A stretch of 8,459 nt of DNA from GCA-2726245 sp035513655 (GTDB lineage: Bacteria; Planctomycetota; Planctomycetia; Pirellulales; Pirellulaceae), in NCBI GenBank assembly GCA_035513655.1, contig DATKBV010000345.1, positions 1-8,459 on the forward strand, written 5' to 3'. Below are positions 1 through 5,999 of this stretch, piece by piece. Numbering within the stretch: position 1 is the stretch's first letter; each line of letters opens with the position of its first letter. The position numbers were made by a program, and so were the translations under genes. The notes below the pieces were generated by a model. That model was not told the origin of the DNA. It worked only from the letters and a program-made list of their open reading frames with translations, and made no database searches.

Positions 1-872
1 GCCGCCCAATATTCCTGTCCCGCTTCGCTGTCGAGTGATAGCCAGGACAGATATGCCAGGTCTTCGTATCTAGCAGGCAGCTGCGATCTCGCGATGGCGC
101 TGTACGTCGAGCACACCGCGGCACCCGCACCGCGGCTTCCGCTGTGGCTCATCAAAGCCACGTACTCGCCCGCTTCGAGACCGAGGCCTTCGTCGGCCTC
201 GGAGATCGTGAGCACGCCGAATTCAACAAAGTGATTGCCGGAACCCGATGTGCCCAGTTGCTTCCAGGCCCGGTTCTTGCGCTCCCTGGTGATTTTCGTC
301 ACGGTCCAGTCCTGATCCATGACGGCATGGTCTTGGGGTGATTCATGCTCGACTCCGACACCAAATCGGGTTCCACCTTCCAACGCTTGTTTGTAGAGAT
401 GGAACTTGTCGCGAAGTGTCGAAGCAGGCATGTCCAGGACAGACAGCTTCATACGACAGGCAATGTCGACACCCACGGCGTACGGGATGACGGCGTTTTC
501 CAGGGCCAGCACGCCTCCAATGGGCAGGCCGTAGCCGACGTGAGCATCGGGCATCAACGCCGCACCCGCGGCCATCGGCACGGAGCAAGCCTGCTTCATC
601 TGCCCGTGCGCGGCATCATCGATATCGCTTCCCCAAGTGCGATAGCCAATTGGCTCGGGCCGAACAAACTCCCGATCCTCAAGGACAACTTTCGCGAACT
701 GACCGAAGTGGTCGTGGTCGATGAAGTCGTGCGGACGCTCCAAGACCGACACAATGGTCTGTTTAACCTCTTTGCCTTTCAGGCCGGCACTTGTTGCCAC
801 CTGGATCGCCGCGATCGCACTCTTCACGCAGTAATCCGGCACACCTAACTTTTGCAGTTGTCGCTTGTTCAT
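1..872 (-). CDS. rtcB: RtcB-family RNA ligase, N-terminal 290 codons (C-terminus beyond left edge)
   Basis: RtcB ligases join RNA 2',3'-cyclic phosphate or 3'-phosphate ends to 5'-OH ends, using GTP and Mn2+, in RNA repair or tRNA splicing. The minus frame is open from an ATG at 872 to the window edge. It shows the family signatures in order: MPDAHVGYG (residues 107-115), VGVDIACRM (133-141), GTSGSGNHFVEFG (207-219) and HSGSRGAG (243-250). By family comparison D136, C139, H214 and H243 are the metal-binding residues. The guanylylated histidine and remaining ligands would lie beyond the edge. Compared with E. coli RtcB the first motif lies about 60 residues later, so this is a longer-N-terminus subtype, and the spacing between the two histidine motifs is about 12 residues longer. 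There is no alternative ATG, GTG or TTG between the argJ stop and this ATG, and no good Shine-Dalgarno at normal distance (a GAGG lies 24 bases upstream). It follows argJ by 38 bp. Family identification is secure; the RNA substrate is unknown. Confidence 0.93.
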   Translation of the reverse strand, partial: MNKRQLQKLGVPDYCVKSAIAAIQVATSAGLKGKEVKQTIVSVLERPHDFIDHDHFGQFAKVVLEDREFVRPEPIGYRTWGSDIDDAAHGQMKQACSVPMAAGAALMPDAHVGYGLPIGGVLALENAVIPYAVGVDIACRMKLSVLDMPASTLRDKFHLYKQALEGGTRFGVGVEHESPQDHAVMDQDWTVTKITRERKNRAWKQLGTSGSGNHFVEFGVLTISEADEGLGLEAGEYVALMSHSGSRGAGAAVCSTYSAIARSQLPARYEDLAYLSWLSLDSEAGQEYWA

Positions 873-910
873 GAAGTGGCCTGCGGACTTGTAGAACCTC
901 GAGTTAAGAA

Positions 911-2104
911 TCAGGTCGAATAGTCCGAGTTGAAATTGACATACTCGACGGTCAAGTCGCTGGCCCAAAAGCGAACGCCGGCGTCGCCTTCGCGGAAGGC
1001 AAGCACTAAGTGAACCTCGTGGTGATCTCGCATCGATTCAGACACGCGTCTCGCGTCGTAGGAAACCGGCATGCCCGACTCGTAGATCAGCGTGTCGTTA
1101 ATCGTGAGCGTTACCTTTTCCGGGTCGAAGGGGACACCTGCGTAACCCGCTGCCGAAACGATTCGCCCCCAATTGGGGTCGTTGCCAGTAATCGCGGTTT
1201 TGACAAGCGGGCTATCGGCGACGGTCTTGGCGATTCGATGGGCGTCGGCGCGCGTGGCACAACCGGTGACGTCGAGCGTAATAAGGTGCGTCGCCCCTTC
1301 TCCATCCGACGGAATCAGCTTCGCCAGTTCGATGCAGACCTCGTCGAGCGCTTGCTGAAACGTCGCTCGGTCGCTTTCGTTGGTGAGTGTCACACCTGTC
1401 GCGCCACTGGCCAGCAGCAACGCCGTGTCGCTCGTGCTGGTATGCCCTTCCACACTGATACAGTTAAAGCTACATTCGGCGGCGTGGGTCAGCAGCTCTT
1501 GTGCGACCGCCGCGGGTAACGCCGCATCGGTCATCACCACGCACAACATCGTCGCCATGTTCGGGCCGATCATGCCAGCACCCTTGGCCATCGCCGTGAT
1601 TTGAATCGGTTGCCCTCCAATGTTGACGGATCGACTCGCGGTCTTGAGAAACTTGTCCGTCGTGGTGATCCCGCGGACAGCCGAATCAAATGCTTCATGG
1701 CTCGTTCCCAGTTTCGCCGCCGCGGCCGCAATGCCATTCTTGACCTTTTCCATCGGCAAGAAGTGTCCGATGATACCGGTCGACATGGCGAGCGCCTGGC
1801 CTTCGCTCGCGCCGACTGCTTCTGCCGCAAGACGCGTCATTTCTCGACAGTCTTCGGCTCCGCGCTCGCCGGTACAAGCATTCGCGTTGCCCGAGTTAAC
1901 GACGACGACGCGAAAGTTCTCGCACGGCGTCTTGGCGCGATTCTGAGTGACCGACGCGGCGACGACGAGATTCTGTGTGTAGACGCCAGCCGCGACGCTG
2001 TCGGTATCGGTGACGATCAGCGTCAGGTCTTCCTTCGCGGCATTCGACTTGATGCCACAGTGAACGCCTGCAAGTCGAAAGCCTTTGGGGACGGGATGAC
2101 TCAT
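911..2104 (-). CDS. argJ: ArgJ, glutamate N-acetyltransferase (ornithine acetyltransferase)
   Basis: ArgJ transfers the acetyl group from N-acetylornithine to glutamate, closing the acetyl cycle of arginine synthesis in the cytoplasm. Some members can also use acetyl-CoA, and the sequence alone does not decide this. The 397-residue length is normal. Visible motifs are STGIIG (108-113, oxyanion-hole region), TTTD (147-150), KGAGMIGPNMATML (174-187) and GNDPNWGRI (307-315). T185 in the ATML motif is the expected nucleophile at which the precursor self-cleaves into alpha and beta chains. The C-terminus NSDYST fits the conserved family tail. In the DGEGAT motif (267-272) the next residue is H273, where many homologues have lysine. 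The ATG at 2104 lies 33 bp after the argC stop, with a weak AAGG about 10 bases upstream, and the protein begins at the usual family position. It is probably translated from one mRNA with argC. Confidence 0.97.
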   Translation of the reverse strand: MSHPVPKGFRLAGVHCGIKSNAAKEDLTLIVTDTDSVAAGVYTQNLVVAASVTQNRAKTPCENFRVVVVNSGNANACTGERGAEDCREMTRLAAEAVGASEGQALAMSTGIIGHFLPMEKVKNGIAAAAAKLGTSHEAFDSAVRGITTTDKFLKTASRSVNIGGQPIQITAMAKGAGMIGPNMATMLCVVMTDAALPAAVAQELLTHAAECSFNCISVEGHTSTSDTALLLASGATGVTLTNESDRATFQQALDEVCIELAKLIPSDGEGATHLITLDVTGCATRADAHRIAKTVADSPLVKTAITGNDPNWGRIVSAAGYAGVPFDPEKVTLTINDTLIYESGMPVSYDARRVSESMRDHHEVHLVLAFREGDAGVRFWASDLTVEYVNFNSDYST

Positions 2105-2137
2105 CGTGCGAACGCCTTGGTTAATAAAGGACTTGCC

Positions 2138-3148
2138 CTACAACAATGCCGTCGTTTCGTCGAAGCCGTGCATGAGGTTGAAGTTCTGGACGGCCACGCC
2201 CGAAGCTCCCTTGATTAAATTGTCCGTACAAGAAAAGACGATCAGACGGCCTTTCACCAACCGCACGGTAATGTCGCAGAAGTTGGTGCCGCTCACATCC
2301 TTTGTCGCCGGCAAATGTTCCACGATACGAATGAATGGCTTGTCGGCGTAAAACTCGCGCATCGCGTCGAGCAATTGATCTTCGGTGGCGTCTTTCGTTG
2401 GCGTTGCATAGATCGTGCAGAGAATCCCGCGATCCATGGGGACCAGATGCGGCGTGAAGATCACCTGAACCTCCCGGCCGCTGGAAACGGTAAGAATTTG
2501 CTCGATCTCGGGAGTGTGGCGGTGACGTCCGACGGCATAGGCCGAAATGCTTTCGTTACACTCCGGATACAGCGTCGTCAGTTTTGGTGATCGGCCCGCG
2601 CCGGAAATACCGCTCTTGGCATCAATGATGATGCCAGTCGACTCGATGAACCCACCTGATAAAAGCGGTGCCAGCGCGAGGATCGAAGTGCTCGTATAGC
2701 AACCTGGGTTGGCGATCAGTTTCGAGGACGGAATGTCACTCCCAAACAACTCGGGAAGTCCGTAGACAGTCTTGCCGAGGCGGTCGGGGTCGGGGTGTTT
2801 GTGCCCGTACCACTCGGCGTAGGTGTCGGCATCTCGTAAGCGATAGTCCGCACTGAAATCGATCACGCGCACTTCCGTCTCGAGCATCTTCATCACCATC
2901 GCCGCGGAAGTCGCATGCGGCAGGCAGCTAAAGACGCAATCCGTGCGAGCGGCGACCGTTTCCGGAGCAAGGTCTTCGAGGATGACGTCAAGCCGGCCCA
3001 TCAGCTGCGGGTGAATCGCCGAGACGTGAGGGGTGCCTTCTTGGCGGCTGGTGAGCGTCGTGATCTCCGCGCTCGGATGTCGGAGCAGGATTTTCATCAG
3101 CTCCAACGCCGTGTAGCCTGTCGCTCCTAGTATTCCGATTCGAACCAT
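2138..3148 (-). CDS. argC: ArgC, N-acetyl-gamma-glutamyl-phosphate reductase
   Basis: ArgC reduces N-acetylglutamyl 5-phosphate to N-acetylglutamate 5-semialdehyde with NADPH, the third step of arginine synthesis. At 336 residues it is the usual short bacterial form. The N-terminus carries the nucleotide-binding loop GILGATGYT (5-13). The catalytic cysteine is C150 in NPGCYTS (148-154). Also visible are SGISGAGR (179-186) and the GRHRHTPEIEQ motif (207-217) with the catalytic-region histidine. The C-terminal DNLIKGASGVAVQN (309-322) is typical of the family. The ATG at 3148 is preceded by GAGG with 7-base spacing, which supports this start. It is followed by argJ after 33 bp. The 93 bp upstream, back to the Nudix stop, could hold a promoter, but I see no convincing -35/-10 pair or ARG box there, so read-through from the Nudix gene is also possible. 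Confidence 0.97.
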   Translation of the reverse strand: MVRIGILGATGYTALELMKILLRHPSAEITTLTSRQEGTPHVSAIHPQLMGRLDVILEDLAPETVAARTDCVFSCLPHATSAAMVMKMLETEVRVIDFSADYRLRDADTYAEWYGHKHPDPDRLGKTVYGLPELFGSDIPSSKLIANPGCYTSTSILALAPLLSGGFIESTGIIIDAKSGISGAGRSPKLTTLYPECNESISAYAVGRHRHTPEIEQILTVSSGREVQVIFTPHLVPMDRGILCTIYATPTKDATEDQLLDAMREFYADKPFIRIVEHLPATKDVSGTNFCDITVRLVKGRLIVFSCTDNLIKGASGVAVQNFNLMHGFDETTALL

Positions 3149-3155
3149 CTGAGAA

Positions 3156-3159
3156 CCTC
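3156..3159 (-). promoter_or_regulatory. Shine-Dalgarno of argC
   Basis: On the minus strand GAGG lies seven bases before the argC ATG. It is one of only two clear Shine-Dalgarno sites in the window and supports the chosen argC start. Confidence 0.6.
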
Positions 3160-3241
3160 GTGTGCCTTGTGCCGTTTCGAGCGTCTACGAATCCGCAGCA
3201 CTCAATATAACTGTCACCCCTCGGCCGCCAAGCCGCCGCGT

Positions 3242-4015
3242 TCAGCACGTGAGGTCGCCGACAAGGTGCAGAAACTCGGCGAGGATCACGTTCGTCGCGC
3301 CCCAAATTTCGTGCTGGTCATAGACCACGTGCGGCACGCGAAAGCGGACGCCGCGACGTTCGATCATGTGCGACCCTCGACGGTCAGGATTCAGGAGATC
3401 GACAATCGAGGGTTCGAGCAAGTTCGCGACTTCGGCTGGGTTTGGCTCGAAGCGAGGGCGGGTCGGCGTCCAGGCGACACAAGGAGTCACCAGGAAGTTA
3501 GTGGCGAACACGTAGATCTGAGACAAGCTTCCCAGTATCTGTACCTCGGCACCGGCTTCTCCCAACTCTTCGCAACACTCGCGCAAGGCAGCCTGCTCGA
3601 TGGTCTCGCCGGGTTCGATCAGACCGCCCGGTAAACTAACCTGCCCGCCGTGTGAACTCATGGCTGTCGGTCGCACCGTCAGCGGCAGGTGCCACGAACT
3701 CTCTCCGAGGCTGTGAAAAAATGAGACTGACTCCGAGTGGATGTCGGTGTTTTGTAAGGATTTCGCGTAGCTGCGAGGTGCCTGTCCCAATTTTTTCACA
3801 GCCTCTCCGGGATACAACAACAATAAGACAGCCGCCGGTCGAGCATCGTGGGCCGGAGGACCCTGATGTCGGCCGTAACACAACTCGGGTTCAAAGTCCG
3901 AACATGCTCCGATGCCAGGCAGCGGTTGCGCCAGCCGCGCACGAAGCTGATCGAGGAAGCCTTTGCCTGAGGTAGTGTTCACGAACTCACTCGCTATTTG
4001 GAAAGTGTGTAACAC
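3242..4015 (-). CDS. Nudix hydrolase, CoA-pyrophosphatase-like, with an in-frame 34-residue element insertion
   Basis: Members of this Nudix group (NudL / YeaB-like) split CoA or related nucleotides at the pyrophosphate bond, with Mg2+ or Mn2+. The 257-residue protein has the Nudix box GX5EX7REUXEEXGU at 131-153: G131, E137, R145, E146, E149 and E150 are all present, although the last position is E153, where a hydrophobic residue is usual. Directly before it, SSHGGQVSLPGG (120-131) matches the CoA-pyrophosphatase type. Residues 61-70 (AAVLLLLYPG) and 106-117 (SSWHLPLTVRPT) would normally be adjacent strands. Between them lie about 34 residues encoded by a palindromic element (3707-3805), rich in K, S and Q and unlike the family. 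Without it the text reads YPGESSWHLPLT. The start is a GTG at 4015, 16 bp after the previous gene, with no clear Shine-Dalgarno; a GTG at residue 12 is an alternative. All catalytic-box residues survive, but whether the enzyme still folds and works is unknown. Confidence 0.85.
   Translation of the reverse strand: MLHTFQIASEFVNTTSGKGFLDQLRARLAQPLPGIGACSDFEPELCYGRHQGPPAHDARPAAVLLLLYPGEAVKKLGQAPRSYAKSLQNTDIHSESVSFFHSLGESSWHLPLTVRPTAMSSHGGQVSLPGGLIEPGETIEQAALRECCEELGEAGAEVQILGSLSQIYVFATNFLVTPCVAWTPTRPRFEPNPAEVANLLEPSIVDLLNPDRRGSHMIERRGVRFRVPHVVYDQHEIWGATNVILAEFLHLVGDLTC
3707..3805. mobile_element. 99-bp palindromic element (MITE/REPIN-like) inserted in the Nudix gene
   Basis: The ends are perfect 16-bp inverted repeats: gaggctgtgaaaaaat at 3707-3722 and its reverse complement at 3790-3805. 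Just inside, 3723-3734 and 3777-3788 also pair (8 of 12 Watson-Crick, 10 of 12 counting G-U in the minus-strand RNA), so the transcript could form a stem of about 28 bp around a loop of about 42 bases. The flanks show tcc at 3704-3706 and 3806-3808, a possible 3-bp target duplication; the ends are ambiguous because ctctcc is also repeated (3701-3706 and 3803-3808). Element plus tcc is 102 bp, exactly 34 codons. Three of six frames are open across it. It encodes no transposase, so it would be a non-autonomous element. The inner motifs (ggtgcctgtccc and gagactgactcc) recall repeats I associate with planctomycete genomes; that is memory, not a search. Confidence 0.78.
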
Positions 4016-4031
4016 GGGTAAAACAACTCAG

Positions 4032-5726
4032 TCAATCCGGTGACTCGTTCGGGGGCAGACTCGGTACTCGATACACTTCAAAACACGAATCGCTTCGCCA
4101 ACGCTCCGGGTAGACTCGCACGAACGAGAGGGGCCGACTGGTTTGACTCCGATCGATGACGACGTGTCGAGCGCCATACTTGTCGGTCAGGCGTTGCAGT
4201 TCTTGTTCGCCGTGAGCGGTCAGATTGTAGCCACCAAGGCTGGCTGGAAACACTTCATCCAGCCGACGTTTCCACTCGACGACTCCCGCAGCATCTTGCG
4301 GAATGTCCTTCCACGCCACGACCTCGCCGCGTTGAGCGTACCACTTGAACGTTTGCTGATGGCGCGGTGTCAGGAATACCTCGTCCTCCCGCGTATGCCT
4401 GGCGATCCACGCACAGGTGTCGAGCCAATCTAGATAGCAGCGATCGGCCTGCTCTCTGGTCATGGTGATGGGCTGAGCTTGAACGATGGCGGGCGGCTTT
4501 GGATCGTGCATCCGCCGCAGAACGAGATCGGAGGTGTTGAAGGTCACCAGCACGATGCAGCCCGCCAGCGCCCAATGCGAAGCAACGGGGCGTGAAACCT
4601 TCAACAACTGAATTGCTTGAGCCGACAAAAGCGCAATGCTCAGCGGGACCATCACATCCGACAGCCGGAACCAATAGTACCGCATCAGCTTCGCCGCCAA
4701 CGCATCGTGGTACATGGTGGCCTGGTCGATCATGATACCGATACCTGCAATGGCAAGCGCGCCCGCCGCGAAATAATAAAGCCGCGCCGATCCGCCGTTC
4801 GGCCGTACAAATCTCCACAGACTAATTCCCATTGCGATAGCGGCCATGTGCCGCAGGAAGAATAGGTGCGAGTACGGCAGTATCAGGGGCGACGCGCCCA
4901 GATAAGTGAAGTCGAGCGTCAGCGGTTGTGAGAGTATGCGATTGAAAAGCAAGTGATGACTAAGCCGCTCGTGGACGTAGATCTTGTTGGCTTCATTCAC
5001 GACATCCGCATCGATTCCGGATGTCAGCATGACTCCTGGCAGTAATCCCACGAGTGCTATGCCACCGCCAAGCGCGAGGGCCGGGAGCATCTCGATCAAG
5101 CTTGGCCGTCCATTCTTTGAAAGGAGCCACGCCATTATCGCGGCCACGACGGACCATCCCCCGACGAGTACATGAAAGGCGGAAGCGGCTCCAAATAGCA
5201 CCCACGCCTTCGGCCATCGATTATGAACAAGCGCCTCGAGACCTAGGAAGACACACGCGAATGCAAACCCTTTCGCTTCGACTCCGCCGATCACCCATTC
5301 GCCTGCGAGGTGGCTGCAACGGAGTATCATCGCGAAGAGTGCCGCGGTTAGCAGCGACCACAGCCTGCCGGGAACGACCGCGACGCTCAACCGCCGCCAA
5401 GACCAGGCCAATAGAAGCCATGTGATGCAGCGCCCGATCCAAGCGACGGCTGCCAGTGAAAACAACTGGGTGAGCCAGCCGATCGTCCAATAGAACACAA
5501 GATGCGCGTCTGCTGACTGCAGAAACAGATCGCCGCGACACCACTCGGAATTCCAGTAGTGCTTCGCTTTGCTCAAGTAGTGAGCTTCGTTGACGTCGGG
5601 TGCCGCACCGCCGGCCAGTACAAAGAAGAGGACGAAAATCAGCAGGACTTCCATCGTCGCGATCAGTCTCGTCGCGTCGCGGCTTGTTGCGGCTTTGGCG
5701 GTAGCTGGAGACGTGGAGTGCGACAT
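4032..5726 (-). CDS. Polytopic membrane protein, DUF6798-like, possible GT-C-type fold
   Basis: This 564-residue protein has a short polar N-terminus, then hydrophobic segments at roughly 22-42, 76-108, 122-136, 153-166, 174-202, 213-234, 284-305, 316-334, 355-375 and 384-400, and finally a soluble C-terminal domain of about 160 residues. After the first membrane segment comes an acidic loop (PDVNEAHYLSKAKHYWN, 43-59) with D44 and E47. This placement recalls GT-C glycosyltransferases, which carry acidic residues in the first extracytoplasmic loop, but no diagnostic family motif is present. The C-terminal part (about 428-550), with CYLDWLDTCAWIARHT and a TPRHQQTFKWYAQRGEVVAW stretch, resembles the planctomycete family I recall as DUF6798. 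The substrate is unknown. The ATG at 5726 has no evident Shine-Dalgarno. The stop lies 16 bp before the Nudix GTG, so the two are probably co-transcribed. Confidence 0.85.
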   Translation of the reverse strand: MSHSTSPATAKAATSRDATRLIATMEVLLIFVLFFVLAGGAAPDVNEAHYLSKAKHYWNSEWCRGDLFLQSADAHLVFYWTIGWLTQLFSLAAVAWIGRCITWLLLAWSWRRLSVAVVPGRLWSLLTAALFAMILRCSHLAGEWVIGGVEAKGFAFACVFLGLEALVHNRWPKAWVLFGAASAFHVLVGGWSVVAAIMAWLLSKNGRPSLIEMLPALALGGGIALVGLLPGVMLTSGIDADVVNEANKIYVHERLSHHLLFNRILSQPLTLDFTYLGASPLILPYSHLFFLRHMAAIAMGISLWRFVRPNGGSARLYYFAAGALAIAGIGIMIDQATMYHDALAAKLMRYYWFRLSDVMVPLSIALLSAQAIQLLKVSRPVASHWALAGCIVLVTFNTSDLVLRRMHDPKPPAIVQAQPITMTREQADRCYLDWLDTCAWIARHTREDEVFLTPRHQQTFKWYAQRGEVVAWKDIPQDAAGVVEWKRRLDEVFPASLGGYNLTAHGEQELQRLTDKYGARHVVIDRSQTSRPLSFVRVYPERWRSDSCFEVYRVPSLPPNESPD

Positions 5727-5753
5727 GGGCGGCGAGTCTTACGGACAGTTGGT

Positions 5754-5765
5754 GGAGTTCACTCC
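5754..5765. promoter_or_regulatory. Short palindrome ahead of the membrane-protein gene
   Basis: The sequence ggagt-tc-actcc is an inverted repeat with 5-bp arms, 27 bases upstream of the ATG at 5726. It could be an operator half-site pair or a small RNA hairpin, or chance. The rest of 5727-5818 shows no clear promoter or other signal. Confidence 0.22.
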
Positions 5766-5818
5766 ATCCTACTTACGAGCGGTGTCTGTCGCTGGATGAA
5801 CCGCGTAATGCATGCGTT

Positions 5819-5999
5819 TAGCCCGGATTATTCACGTAGGGTGTGTGGAGCACGGCGAACTGCATTTGTGGTGTGTTCCGCAAGCCGATCTCACCTAAAA
5901 CAACACGTTTTCATTCGGATGCACCGTTGCCGTGCGTAACACACCACAACGCAAAGGCTTGCTACACACACCCTACTCTTGGATGAATAATGCGGGCTA
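5819..5999. mobile_element. MITE-like element, 177-bp core flanked by TA, at the stop codon of the TPR gene
   Basis: The two arms are imperfect inverted repeats. The outer 16 bases match at 15 positions (5819-5834 with 5984-5999, tagcccg-n-attattca). An 11-bp block tagggtgtgtg (5837-5847) matches 5965-5975, and a 12-bp block ttgtggtgtgtt (5866-5877) matches 5938-5949. The left arm is 6 bases shorter between the first two blocks. Both ends carry TA, so a TA target duplication is likely, as for MITEs mobilised by IS630/Tc1-type transposases. There is no transposase and no meaningful open frame inside. The right-hand TA plus the first element base forms the TAG stop of the TPR gene. The element fills most of the 270-bp gap between two genes read in the same direction. 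There is no T-tract, so it is not a standard terminator. Confidence 0.82.

Noticed and set aside
343..588. An 81-codon minus frame beginning MLRADGRGCG
   Set aside because: It is out of frame with the continuous RtcB reading frame on the same strand and is arginine-rich with no family match.
345..848. A 167-codon open frame on the plus strand
   Set aside because: It lies antisense to the rtcB frame, which carries all the expected family motifs; the plus translation shows no recognisable family and is a GC-driven shadow.
1601..2218. A 205-codon plus-strand open frame
   Set aside because: It is antisense to argJ and the end of argC, both identified by catalytic motifs; it has no ribosome binding site and its composition is typical of a shadow.
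3149..3241. A promoter or arginine operator upstream of argC
   Set aside because: A GTGACA word is present, but no -10-like hexamer lies at a proper distance, and no palindromic ARG box could be recognised.
3636..3881. Alternative minus frame through the inserted element, as evidence for a separate small protein
   Set aside because: The frame stays open across the element, but the conserved Nudix sequence on both sides is in the other frame; openness in several frames is a property of the element.
5819..5999. The inverted repeat as a rho-independent terminator or a CRISPR fragment
   Set aside because: There is no T-tract after the stem and the arms are long and interrupted; there is only one pair of arms, with no repeated spacer pattern.
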